Shown one piece after another: positions 48,778 through 59,822 of a DNA stretch of 64,000 nucleotides. Origin of the DNA: Bryopsis sp. KO-2023. Its lineage: Eukaryota; Chlorophyta; Ulvophyceae; Bryopsidales; Bryopsidaceae. A program made the position numbers and the translations under genes. Position 1 is the first letter of the stretch, and every line of letters begins with the position of its first letter. The DNA is taken from contig BSYQ01000006.1 of assembly GCA_030272585.1 (NCBI GenBank), positions 3,249,001-3,313,000 on the forward strand, given 5' to 3'. Below the pieces are notes generated by a model. That model ran no database searches. It saw only the letters and a program-made list of their open reading frames with translations, and was not told the origin of the DNA.

Positions 48778-51700
48778 CTACAACCCATGCACGAATTTCC
48801 AGTCCCTCAAAATTGGATCAACTCGCAACCGGCTCTCCAGACATTCCAGACACTTGTCAATACTCGACTGTTTCAACTTCTGCGATTTCCAGGCGCATAT
48901 CGGACACTTGTTGTTGAACCACTCCGAATTCATGGAGCTTGAGTACATTCGATATGCCCGCTCCTCGATGCACGGAGCAAATAATTTCACTTTCGAATAA
49001 TTGACCTTGGAAATGTCCCGAGTCAGCGAAATTCTCCACAACAGGACAGTTTTCAGAACGCAAAGCTTGACCGCCTTGGTTTCCGAGAGGAGGCACACCG
49101 AATGATTCTCGGAGTGCATGCAGTTTTCGAAGTACAAGGGATACGTCCCGACTGTGTCTTGACAACAAACACAGGTTGCGATTTCACTTTTCTGGAGTTG
49201 TTTCCGGTCATCAAAAGAGAGTGCGAGGGGATAAGCCGACATTATGGCTTGCTCTAAGTCGATACTGGAGGGCTCCGGATTGAAATTCCCACCACCAGCA
49301 TCCGCAGAATTACCTAAAAAAAAAAAAACAATCAGACAGTGAAGGGAATCTTTTCTTCTTTTTTTTTCGCTTGTTTTATTTCTGGACATATCACTCCGTT
49401 GTGTTGGTAAACACTTCCAGCTTGCATATTCACAAAACTCGCAGCATTTCTTGTTTCTGGTTACCAAACCCCAGTGAGGTTGATAGAGGTCCAGTCGGTC
49501 TAGTCCAGGGTTGGACATCACCCAACTATCCAACAAAGAAAAAAGCAAGAAAAAAGCAACTCACTTGTCACCTCCACTTCCAGGTCAGTCTTCTGCTCAG
49601 TATCGTTTGCTGCCTCCATCTCAGAAGAGATGACCACAAGCTCCACACCAGTTCCTGACTCATTCCTAATCCATCGTAGCTTCTGGTCAGACGGACCTCC
49701 CACCTTCTCGTCGATGCCATTCTCTGTGCTGATCTCCTGACATTCAATCGGATCAATCCCAGTACTCACGCCGAAACTCTGCCTGCCATGCAAATCCTGG
49801 CTTTTTGGAGGTTCCGAGTCTGACACCCTGTCGTCGCTCTGCAGAGGCCTATCATTATCGACGCTTTTCACACCCGACTGATTTCTGAAAGCTTCCCAAA
49901 CATCATCAGTACAATCCTTGCCCGAGTTGCTCGGTCCGATCGTCTCCCTGGAGTGCTGACTTTCAGCTGGAGCACTACAATCGACCTCGCTGGGCGAACC
50001 CGATTCCACCTCTGAAACTGATATCTGTTCATCACTGTCGTTCCTTTTTTGAGGCTTGTCTGTCAAACCTGCCAGTCTTAGCTTTCTCTCCAATTTCGGA
50101 TCACCCCTGGTCAATCTTTTGAGGGCCTTTTCCAAACTCTTTTTCCACCATTTTTCGAGCGATGACCTCTGGGCAAAGGACTCCATGAGGGTTGTGACCC
50201 ATTTTTCGTACTCCCTGTCGCACGGTTTCCCATGCATGGCAAATGCACACCTGGGGCAAGTGATCTCCTCTCCATTGATCCAACACAGCCGAGCTGTCGG
50301 GAAACGTTTACACAAGTCCTTCCAATTGCTCCAAACAGATTCCAGCACCCTATTCCGATCTGTTTCATGTACGGACCGAATACATTCTGCTTTCATTCCC
50401 ATGAGCTGTGCTTGCTGAAGAAAACAATAGGCCAAAAAATCGTGGCAGGCATGGCGATCATAACCCTCGCCACGAGGGCATATGTAATGTTTCTTATGGT
50501 GCCGGCACTGAAAGATCCAGCCCATGGCCTTCCACAGCGAACTGTCAAAAGCACTGGTAGGCTCTCTGGCACACAGGGTGCAGCCAAATTCGGAGGATGT
50601 CTGACTGAGAGCATTCGATGAGGAACCTCCAGTGGGCTTTGCTCGGGGCTGAACATAAAGATTGAGGCGCTGCCTCTTTGTTCTCTTTTTATATGGTTCA
50701 GATGTTGTGCCAAATATGAGGAGACAATTGTGATCACGCTTCCCCCTCTGCATAGAAAAGGAGAATTGGGGTTACCATTCGACACAAAAGTTGTTTGATA
50801 TTGAAATGCTTTATCGAAAAGAAAAAAGGGGGAGGAGGGAGGGGGACAATTTATGAACACGTGTGTATATTTGTTGTTGTTTTTTTCCGGAGAATCATGA
50901 ATGCTTGTTTTTTTAAAGGAAAAGGATGTTGGAAATACCCCTCATCGTTGTTTTTTTGTCGTATTTGATATTTCACAAGACATGAATTTCAAGAGCGGGC
51001 GATTGTTGAGGGGCTTTTTTTTTTTTTTTCGAGGTCTTCTCTTAAGAACTCACCCGACTTATCACCTTGTGCGCCATCTGTTCCAAACCTTTACCAATCC
51101 GAAGAGCGGCTGAAAGTTTCGCAACGCTCCAGCGGCACAGTCGTTTTGTTTCAAAATGCAAAGTGAAGAGTGGTGGTTGCAAAGAAGTCTTTAACCCCTG
51201 AAATATGAGGTACGATCTCATTTCATTCGTATTCACAATTCCATTGTCTGTGTTTTTGGTGGGTGAATCTGGGGAAAAAAACGATGTTGAATTTTCGGAC
51301 GATGTTCATTGTTGCAACCTAGCCTAGAAAAATAAGTCTTTAACTTCGATGAGGATTTTTTCTGTCGAACAAGAGGCCAATTCCACCTCCAGCCAAAATG
51401 CAGCCAGGGGGAGTCGACACATCACAATAGAAGATGAAAAATCATAAAAAAAGGGACAATCCCCTGCAAAGATATTGGAAACTGAAATAGCAAAATTTGA
51501 AGTTCAAGTTTTCTCTCTGTAAAACGTAGCAGGGAAACCAAATCCCCCCAAATATATAATTCAGTGCCTGAACCTTAACCACAGTCGCAAGAAATTCAGT
51601 TCAGCAGCAGGTCCAGATTTTATCAGCAAAACAAAACCTCCAACTGTATTGCTCCACCCCACCTTGATCTCTGAAACTTTGAGGGCAGAAATTTTGTACA

Positions 51701-52102
51701 GCGGTGTACTGTCAGATTTGGTCAGGTCAAAGTGCGCCTTCAGGAATTCATGCATGTTTAGCCCCCAAGCAAAAGTCTGTCTTCGTTGGCAGATACCCTT
51801 CAGGTCGATGTCATTCTCATCGAATACCACCAGCTGCTGTGAAAAAAAAAATCACAGCAATTTTCCACTGGAAGAAAAAAAAACAAGAAGGACAGATACA
51901 AGGGATGTGATAAAATGTATTTCGGGACAATTCAGAGCGGTGTTTTATTTCTGCTCATGAAGGGAGGAAGTGGGTGAAGCATGTTCCTATACTTATTTCA
52001 TTTTTTTAAAGACAAGGTACATGGGCTGAAAGCAAATATGGTTAAAAAACAATAGGGGATTTTTATCTCGCTTACCACTACATGCAAGTCACCGTTGCGC
52101 AT
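48778..52102 (-). CDS. Unrecognised Cys-rich protein (about 687 aa, 5 exons)
   Basis: Exons: 52102-52076, 51836-51663, 51197-51054, 50747-49565 and 49313-48778; they sum to 688 codons. The start ATG at 52102 is tentative, since the frame is open further upstream. N-terminal strands (QLVVFDENDIDLKGICQRR) and a helical part are followed by a basic patch (YKKRTKRQR), a Cys/His cluster (GCTLCAREP...FQCRHHKKHYICPRG...CHDFLAYCF), a second one (CWINGEEITCPRCAFAMHGKPC), a long acidic Ser-rich linker, and a C-terminal Cys cluster (CVCCQD...CPICAWKS...CLECLESR). The paired Cys/His spacing suggests zinc binding, perhaps chromatin related. No family is recognised. The apparent ATG at 50753 lies inside a splice acceptor (CTATGCAG) and is not the start. 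Confidence 0.65.
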
Positions 52103-52892
52103 TCTGTCGAAACGAAACTTGGTTGCCTATTCATCACAAACACTTATGTTTCAAATTGGTTGCGACCTTATTTCTATCCATTCTGCATGTATCCTATCTA
52201 TCTCTCATAATATCTACATATGATATGAACGAAGGAACAAGTAGGTTATAGTTTTGTTATGTTTTCAAGGGTTTTTTCCACTAGTCTTGTCAAGTACAAT
52301 ACAAAATTAAATAGATATAGTTGTCGATTGATTAAGAGGAAAAATGGAAAAAAAGTGAAGTAAACGCTCATTCAAGGACACATGCTAGAAATAACGGACT
52401 GAAAGATATAAGATTTTCTTTTTCACTTTTTTTTTCTCCTAGCATATGGAAGGTAATGGTGCGACCTAATTCGTTTGTTGGACTTAAACGGAGTCCGACC
52501 GCAAAGAACAAGATCTTGACAGCATGAATGGGTTAAAGAGACTTCAAGGAACATCGATAAAAACATCGATGAAAGGAGGATTATTTTTCTCCTTTCCCCG
52601 CTTGTTCTTGAATTTGGGTTCTAAATATCCAAGGCATTCTTTTAACGAAGGGAGACCAAAAAAACAACTTCGGAATCCACCTCGTGGGTCTACGATAGTG
52701 AACCACGTGCTTTGGGTGGAGATGTGTGAGAGGAGGCGACTTGCGCGAGGAAGCTCCCCTTGTTCTCCTCCTTTGTCTCCGCAGACGCGGTGAGAAAATG
52801 GATCGAAAAGTGTAAAATGAGGCGGTTGTGTGGGGCGGGATTGTGCGGATTTTTGCACTTGTGATATGACAGTCAGCGTACCGCCGGGATAT
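52103..52892. other. Spacer upstream of the Cys-rich gene
   Basis: Contains its promoter region. A minus-strand frame (52544-52858) is open for about 100 codons but lacks an ATG, and its link to the downstream gene could not be shown. Confidence 0.35.
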
Positions 52893-53053
52893 TAGGGATG
52901 TTCAGCAATTCGACGATAGCACTATTTCGACGTTATTACTAAGCGAAATAGCGTGTTTTGCTATCGTTTTCGCCCACGACTCGCCCCAACGACGCTATTT
53001 CGATTAGTAATAACGTCGAAATAGTGCTATCGTTGAATTGCTGAACATCCCTA
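52893..53053. mobile_element. MITE with long terminal inverted repeats (161 bp)
   Basis: The two ends, starting TAGGGATGTTCAGCAATTC, are inverted copies extending over about 60 bp with only a few differences, leaving a small centre rich in CGCCC. The whole can fold into one long hairpin and has no coding capacity. This is the form of a miniature inverted-repeat DNA transposon; the TAGGGATG ends recall hAT-type or mariner-like families, but no clear target duplication is seen. It lies in an intergenic region. Confidence 0.8.
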
Positions 53054-53982
53054 TTTTCTATATGTTGGAATCTCTTCTGGAACCTGTTTACACTTGAGAA
53101 GGCCGCTGGGGCTGTACACCAGTGTATTTTTTTTTCAATTTCCCCAAAGTGACCCTAAATTTGGCCATTCCATCTAGTTGTGACCCTTTTGTGGCCCCAA
53201 TTTGTCCGAAAAAAATAAAATGCCCCAACTTCAAAAACAGAAATTACAAGGCTTGGTGTCTATATAGCATTTACTTGATGTTGTTGGTTTTGATTTTTGT
53301 GGAAACTCGGTTGATTTCTTGGATGTGGCCCAAGCCTTATAACCTTCGGGTGAATGTGGCCTTTTTGTGGCCCCAAAATCATCTTGTAATAAAACGTTTT
53401 GGCCCTTATGTGGCCCCAAGATTTGCCATTCTATTTTTTGGGGGACCAAAATGGGCCAAAAGGGCCAAGAAAAAATACACTGTTGTACACCTGGGGCGTG
53501 TTTCAAGTCTCAATCAATAAGCTGTTCATGCGCATCATTATCCTCCACATGTTGTTGAAATCCATTTTTCAGTGTCATGCAAATGATGGAGATGGTACGC
53601 ATGATACACGAAATGATGGTGTGGATGGTTGGGAGGGACTTGACGGTCAACTGTCAGACTTGTGTATTATGAGAGGGGGTAATCACTGTTGCCTGTCACA
53701 ATCCCATTCCTAATCATAAATGTTTGTTGGGGCCACAAATCATCTCACTCGCTCTCAATATCTCACTTATTCTACACTTTTATTGTCAAGATCACATGGT
53801 TCATTTATCTATCCATCTTTGATCCACAAGAAGGTTTTTTTTCCATCTCTCCCTAACCCACTCACTCAATCAAAAAAACAAAAAAAAAGCAATGAGAACT
53901 TATTATTCCACGACAAACCACAGGGATAAGAGCCGCAGTGAGTTTATTCAAGCATGCAATTGGCTTCGATTGGCCAAGATAC
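53054..53982. other. Spacer with a repeated TGTGGCCCCAA word
   Basis: The word TGTGGCCCCAA occurs three times at about 53190, 53365 and 53410, in otherwise unlike sequence. There is no gene. It contains the 3' UTR of the secreted Ala/Cys-rich gene. Confidence 0.4.
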
Positions 53983-55986
53983 TCAGAAACCACACACACA
54001 TTTGGTGCCAGAGGTGTGGCCAACGACACGAGGGCGGCTGACTGGAAGTACGAGTTTGTAGCCATTGGGGCATCTGAAAAGGAAAAAAAACCAACTTTTT
54101 GAGAATCTACTGTCAAGCTCACACCAATGGTATGCCACAAGGAGAAACTCTTTTTATTCCTCCCCCCCCCAAAAAAAAAATAAAATAAAAAAGAGGAGAG
54201 GGGGGGGGGTTCTACAATGAAAAGTCACTTATCCTGCTTTTATGGCAGAATTAAGATGTTTTATGTTGCACCATTCTTGCTGGAAAGAGTGTCTTTCAAG
54301 GAAGACGTTTTTTGACAGGAACTGATATTGGCAGACAAGCATGGCCTGCAACAATTGGACCCAGCTCAGATGTTCAGTACAACAAGAAATTTCAAGACCC
54401 ACCCGAAAAAGACTCTGTCGAAGCAGCAAATCTTGATGTTGCTTGGGCAAGGCAATAAAACATTGCTGCTTCCCTCCACCTCAGCAGTACACTTGGAAGT
54501 CGCAGAAAGCTCATTCTCTGTTGGATCACACCACCAACATATTTCAGCATTTGACTATTTACCATGCGACAGTCGACCCTGATAATTTCGCACACAAACG
54601 GCAGCAGCACTTCTGATGGCTAATAATCAACAGTTCTCCAACAAGCAGGATACAACAAGACATTCACTAATTTTAGCACACATGTGGCAATTCCCAGCAT
54701 CTCACTTCCGCAAACTTCTGCAGTTGCAAGAGCAAAAGCTCTGGCAATGGCAACGCTGACTGACTTCACAAATGCAGAGGAGAATTGTGTTGCACTTCCT
54801 CTGCCACTCACGCATGAGCTGTAGGAATGAGAAAAAAAAAAAAAAAGATTAGGAGGTAAGTGGAAAAACATTTCTTGATTTTCGGCCACCATGTATGAAA
54901 TTATGAGAAGCCAGCCCCTGCAAATCATTTTCATCTTGCAAATGGACAGCTTGCATGCTTTTTTGTCAAAAAAAAAAAAACGCCGGAAGGGGGGAGAGGA
55001 GTTGGACCTTTTAATAAAGGATGAGAGGAGATGGGCATACCTAGCCTGAGCACTTGCAGCAGCTTCTGCAATTGCTGTTGCGAGTGCCCTGATGTCAGCC
55101 AGACAGACACCAGAGTTGGGTCCCACAAAAGCGGCGGCGACACTCTTGGCAAATGCCTCAGCATAGCCCTGAGCAAATGAGCTTCCTTGGGACAGCGCGA
55201 AACCACAGCCAAAACCCTGTCCTGTGCACTTCACCTGCACCATGAACAATTTTGTATGTTGATCAAACAGTTACACAACCAGTTACGTTCTTGGCATAAC
55301 CAATAAGCAATCGCATAGGTTTCAATACCTGGGACAAGGCTTGCGTATGGACTGAAGCCACTGCAGTTGCCATGGCTCCAGCAGTCGACTGCACAACGAC
55401 AGGGCTGCAGAAATCCTGGGTGGACAGAGCCCTCACTTGCTCATCAATCTGACTGGTTGCACTAGCGTGGGCCTGGACACAGAAAAAAGTGAAACACAGT
55501 GAGGGACAAAGTATGTGGAAGAAATACATACCATGGCAAGGAGAATCAAAATAGATCCAGACGTGCAAAATTAACAAACAAACATGTTGGCGACGCAAGC
55601 ATTAAAAGCATAGTACCGTGCATGAAGCCGCCGCCCTTCCTCTGCACCTTCCAGATTTCACGCGGATCGAAAGGGAGCCAAAAGCGCTGCACGAAGTCGA
55701 CGTGGTGAACCCTTTCACAAAGAGCAAGCAAAACAAACAAGAACTCAAGAAATCAACGTTACGATGCCTGGATGGGCACATCCCATCAGAAAAATTTGCC
55801 TGTTGGGACAGAGAACCGCGTTTCTTTCGGAGTTCGCTGAAAATCGATCGATCGATCGATCGGAGGGCTGCCAGACGACGCCCACCATCGCAGCACTGCA
55901 GCCCGCGGATACGATCAGCCCACGAACCCACCTTGTGCATGTGTGCCGATCAACCCAGCAAGGAGCAGGATAACTGTAAGGCTCAT
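53983..55986 (-). CDS. Secreted Ala/Ser-rich, Cys-containing protein (268 aa, 7 exons)
   Basis: Exons: 55986-55932, 55711-55617, 55472-55329, 55234-55041, 54818-54706, 54517-54403 and 54073-53983; they sum to 269 codons. It starts with a signal peptide (MSLTVILLLAGLIGTHAQ). The centre has Ala-rich amphipathic helices in loosely repeated blocks (SSFAQGYAEAFAKSVAAAFV, ATAIAEAAASAQA, FSSAFVKSVSVAIARAFALA), each ending near a Cys. The C-terminal 60 residues are Cys-rich (CTAEVEG, PCPSNIKICCF, CPNGYKLVLP, TKCVCGF). It looks like a structural extracellular protein. The Ala/Ser helices superficially recall silk and egg-case proteins of animals, but this is probably convergence. The acceptor of exon 2 is weak. 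No family is recognised. Confidence 0.68.
55843..55861. repeat. (ATCG)n microsatellite
   Basis: Four to five perfect ATCG units in the first intron of the secreted Ala/Cys-rich gene. Self-complementary. Confidence 0.85.
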
Positions 55987-57211
55987 GGTGGCGTCGAGTG
56001 GATCGAGAGTGGGAGTTGAGAAAGGAGCGAAGTTTCAACGCTGCGGTGTGGTATTGATATTTGAGTTCGTGTGGGGGTGGCAAAGCGTACAGCCAGCAGT
56101 TCGCACAGGGGCAGTCGCAATCACGAGGAAACCCAAGTCCCATCTCGACACGCTTGCGACATCAACCCTGTACATTTCGCGTCATGCCGAACAAACATCC
56201 TTGTGAGGCCTTGGCCAACGAACAAACCGGTTTTATTGTGTTGGTCGGAACGAGATGCGTTTGGGCTATATCCACTCACGGCATCTTCGCATGAATTTTG
56301 CTTGTCTGTTTGTATTCACTCACGAACGGGAAACACATTCATACAATTGCCCAGAACGAAGTCCATGGTGCAACATCCACAGGGATTAAAAAGCCTTCAG
56401 CCCTCGATAATCACCACCATACTCTATTGAGTAGCTAGGTAGCTTTAGGTATTTTCTCACATTTTTTACAGATACTCCAGGAAATTTAAAGGGTTTTCCC
56501 ACTGAACCTTAGCAGTCATTCTTTCCCCCCTTGTCTTAACTCCAGCAGATGATATGAATCCTTTTCTTTTAGATTTCTGTTCCGTTCGAGTACAAAACAT
56601 CCCGCGCCATATATGTCCCATGAAGAAATAAAAATCAAAAGCTCAGGTAGCCTGGAAAGGGAGGGATCCAGGGTGGGGAAAAGAGCAAACAATAAGCTGA
56701 GCCTCCGCTGACTAGAATATCCCCCAAAGGCTGGCTGTCCAATATACTCAACCACTCACAACCATTGTATTATATGACCCACCATGACCTAGTCATCAGC
56801 TTTGAACCTTCCATATCAAAGATACTCCCAGTTTGATCAACTTCGGGAATCTTTGAAGTGCTGTTCCCCCAGGGTGCCATATGGGAGAATGTGGGCTTCA
56901 AAAGACCATAGCCTTTTTCGATAAGTGATGTCAGGACATTTTTGAGTGTTGAAAGGTGAAATTTGTTTAGGAGTTCTTTTAGTGTTGATTAACGATCAAA
57001 ACACCGCCCCAAATAAGCAGAATCATGAAATCACCTCCAAATTTTTTGTCGTTCACCAAAGACGTCCGGCACGTTTTAGCGCTAAGTTGGTGTTGTTACA
57101 CTCTATCATGATTGCAATAAAACACCATCGTCTCAAAAAAAGGACCGGTTTTCCTCATTTTCAGAGAACTACCCCCCGTGCTCTATACAAACTATCGAAA
57201 CACGCATTTTG
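55987..57211. other. Spacer between the secreted-protein gene and REX1-B
   Basis: Contains the promoter of the secreted-protein gene on one side and the REX1-B 3' UTR on the other. Several short frames at 55.9-56.4 kb have no support. No gene seen. Confidence 0.45.
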
Positions 57212-58233
57212 TCAAGATCCCTCTGCATCCCCCTCCTCAAAATCAACCCGTGCATATCGGATTTCCTCCAATACTTCATTGATACGGTTGATGGCAGAGT
57301 CCAGCATATGAGTGGCCTCCCCCACAGCCCCATCATAATCCCATCTGCTTGGTTCCCCTCCTTCACCCCCATCCACTCTATTAATATCCACTGAACCATT
57401 CTCCAAGTTGATAAAAGAAATTCCGGATGTCACATCCGACACTCCTGGGGCTCCATGTGCATGTTGATGTGTGTGAGGGTCAGCTCCAAGGACGGATGGG
57501 GGAGGTTCTAACTGCTGCCATGAGAATTTTTCGACCTCATACACCCTTCGAAGGGATTGCAAAGCCATGGTTGCCTTCAGTTTCGAACGCTCACCTTCTT
57601 GCACCGACCGGAGCAAGTCGGCCAGCTCGCCAGCGTTTGGGGTTTCACGGAGAACCTGCAAAGGGCAATCTGAAAAACTGTGACACCGCATCATTTCAGT
57701 GGTCGAAAACAAAATAAGAGGGCATATTTATTAACTTCAGTGAGGATGGTGTGAATAGGATATTGACCGCTGGCCTCCCATCAAATTATGTCATAATTTT
57801 TTGGTACATCTCATGTGAAAAAGTGAGTCGGCAACTTGCAACCCATCGACCTCCTTTTTGGGGGGGGTAAAGAAACCTAACTGTTCAGTGCAATGCAGTT
57901 TCCTTTTTCAAAAGCGACGAGGCAATGGTGGAGAACACGACTGATCGAACTCAATTACATTGAACTCCAAACAACAACATTTATAACATTAACATTCTTA
58001 ACCACCTTTTCGATTCGAATGACTTCTTGGGAGCATTTCTTGAAAACTTGTGTCGCATCTGCCATTGATTTGACAAACGGGGCTTCATCTTTGGATTTCA
58101 AAAAGTCTCGGAAACCCTCATGTAACAATGTGTAAGTTTCAGCTCGGGTGGATTGGATGTTCTGGAATTCTTCGAGCAAAGAGGTGATTTTGGGTGGAGG
58201 GTCCTGAGCCGAAACCCCATTCACCACAGCCAT
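57212..58233 (-). CDS. REX1-B: REX1-B-like DNA repair protein (second cistron of the REX1 locus)
   Basis: Exons 58233-58006 and 57655-57212 give 223 residues. The REX1-B domain is seen as LLEEFQNIQSTRAETYTLLHEGFRDFL, ADATQVFKKCSQEVIRIEK, then LRETPNAGELADLLRSVQEGERSKLKATMALQSLRR: three helical segments with the conserved LQ.GE..KL..T..LQ core. The rest is acidic and low in complexity with a final helix (AINRINEVLEEIRYARVDFEEGD). In Chlamydomonas, REX1-B is needed for excision of UV damage. The first ATG of the frame is at 58233. It follows the GTF2H5 frame on the same strand. Between the two stop/start sites lies an intron (about 58606-58260), so after splicing the spacer would be about 30 nt. 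Confidence 0.75.
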
Positions 58234-58259
58234 GGGAAAATGAGGGATGCTGTCACAAA

Positions 58260-58609
58260 CTGCATACCAAAACATTTTGAAGAAAGATCAACTCCTGTGG
58301 TAATATGCGAACCGCAACCAGGGCTTCCTTATTCTCTTCTTAAACATTATTCTGATCTGAAGGCGCCACACTTTGCCTTTCTATTGCCTGTTGTACGGAA
58401 AATAGAGGGAATTGACACGGTGATTTCTACGCAATTACATTCAAGTGCAAACACGACGCCACATATATTTCCACTTCTATTCGGAAAAAATCGGAAATCA
58501 AAATTACAGCCTCAATGGGGTCTTCCTTCAGAATTCACTGAATTTCCATGACTTCATCAAATAATTTTAATTTTAATTTTTTTTAATTTTTCTTCGCCTC
58601 AATACTCAC
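58260..58609 (-). other. Intercistronic intron of the REX1 locus
   Basis: Directly after the GTF2H5 TGA (58616-58614) comes GAAT and then a strong donor GTGAGT. The matching acceptor TTTTGGTATGCAG ends at about 58260, 26 bp before the REX1-B ATG. Splicing would join the two reading frames in one mRNA with a spacer of about 30 nt that contains no AUG. Confidence 0.65.
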
Positions 58610-58613
58610 ATTC

Positions 58614-59339
58614 TCAGTTGCCCTCCTTCCTTGGAGCCTGGAATGTATTTGCTTCTTGAAACTTTTTCAGTTCCGCGAGTATCCAATTCACAACACTGCT
58701 GTGGACGAACAACCGACTGTCTCCGAGATCTGCAATGATGAATTTTTCCCTGATTTCACCCCACACAATTTTACTAAAAAATAATTTTCAAAATTGTGCC
58801 ATTGTCTGTGGACACTAATCTGTATTTTTTTTATTAACCTTTCATTTATCACAGCCGATGATGCACAGTAAATAATATTACGAATAAATAATTAATAATA
58901 TTATTATGGAGGATCTTTCCTTGCCTCCAGTTAAGGAGGCAAGGAAAGATTTGTTTCAAGTCCACAGGAAAAGTGTTTCAACCCCGCTAGTGGTCACTGG
59001 AATTGCAGTCCCCCCCATAAACAGATTGATTCGCAGTGAAGATTTAAACAATCTTCACAAATCAAATCAATCTTCCATACTCACAAGCAGACTGGGACTC
59101 GTAAATATAACCACACTTAAACAACACACGGCAGAAATCCCGTCGCGAAAAACACCACTCACCAGCGGCGTTGGTCGTTAAGGTGTAGGATGAACTCCTT
59201 TGTGGGTGCGTCGCTGCAACAAAAATATTCCCAGGAAAGTCAACGACGAGATCACCAAGGAAAAGCGAAAAAAAGCAAGAACGAAGGGCTCCTTCGGTTC
59301 GCACCACTCGAGATAAACACCCTTCACAGCGGAAACCAT
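58614..59339 (-). CDS. GTF2H5: TFIIH subunit GTF2H5/TTDA/Tfb5 (REX1-S), first cistron
   Basis: Exons 59339-59248 and 58773-58614 give 83 residues. The start MVSAVKGVYLEWCEPKEPFVL matches the family start [21 protein letters not shown] in register, and exon 2 gives REKFIIADLGDSRLFVHSSVVNW, matching [20 protein letters not shown]. The human protein has 71 residues. GTF2H5 stabilises the TFIIH core and is needed for nucleotide excision repair; it is REX1-S in Chlamydomonas. The exon 1 donor (TC|gtcgtt) was chosen by phase and is not a strong site; the alternative TTG|gtgatc does not keep frame with exon 2. No AUG other than the start occurs in the spliced frame. Confidence 0.8.
58913..58950. repeat. 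Perfect 16-bp hairpin with 6-nt loop in the GTF2H5 intron
   Basis: ATCTTTCCTTGCCTCC (58913-58928), loop AGTTAA, then the exact reverse complement to 58950. It lies in the intron between the two GTF2H5 exons, about 140 bp upstream (in gene sense, downstream) of the acceptor. It could form a stable stem in the pre-mRNA. Confidence 0.9.
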
Positions 59340-59822
59340 TCGGGGGGCGGACTGGGCAGCAGATTCTGTCAAAGCTTCCCCCTGACCCCTGCACTTTACG
59401 CAACGCCTACGAAATGGTAGACAACGCAGAGCTGATTCATAGATCGTATCCTGGAGCACGTGGGAAATGATTTTGCTCAGGAGTTGCTGGCTTCCACGTA
59501 AGGTCGTACGGACTGCAAAGCAAGCAGCGCCACCTTGCCAAAAGCTTTGTCAAGAGAGAACCATACTCCCTGCGCCCGAGGGCGCGGATCGACGTCACAG
59601 GGAGGCAATTCAGGAAGAGAGTTTGTGCGACAGTGCAGCGAGACGCGTGGCAAATGGCGATCCCGGCGCAGGCGGCCCCACGAGGTGCCAGAAGGGATGA
59701 TGTCGGAGTTGCCGATCTCAATCGAAGGTTTTCCAGGGCTATAATCAACTACAACGCCGAGCTGTCGGGCTCCAAGTCGGGTTCCCTCGTTCAGGTGGGC
59801 ATGAGGAGGACGAGGTGGAATT
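59340..59822. promoter_or_regulatory. Divergent region between GTF2H5 and the NLP gene
   Basis: The two genes point away from each other. The sequence is GC-richer than other spacers and may include the untranslated or first coding exon of the NLP gene, whose start I could not fix. Confidence 0.35.

Noticed and set aside
50751-50753. ATG at the start of a 411-codon frame as the start of the Cys-rich protein
   Set aside because: The ATG is part of the acceptor CTATGCAG. Two further upstream exons join in phase 0 and extend the protein.
53983-55986. An animal silk gene as evidence for an arthropod genome
   Set aside because: NLP/RWP-RK, plant-type XDH and DnaJ, and the REX1 locus place the genome in the green lineage. 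The Ala/Ser-rich helices are probably convergent.
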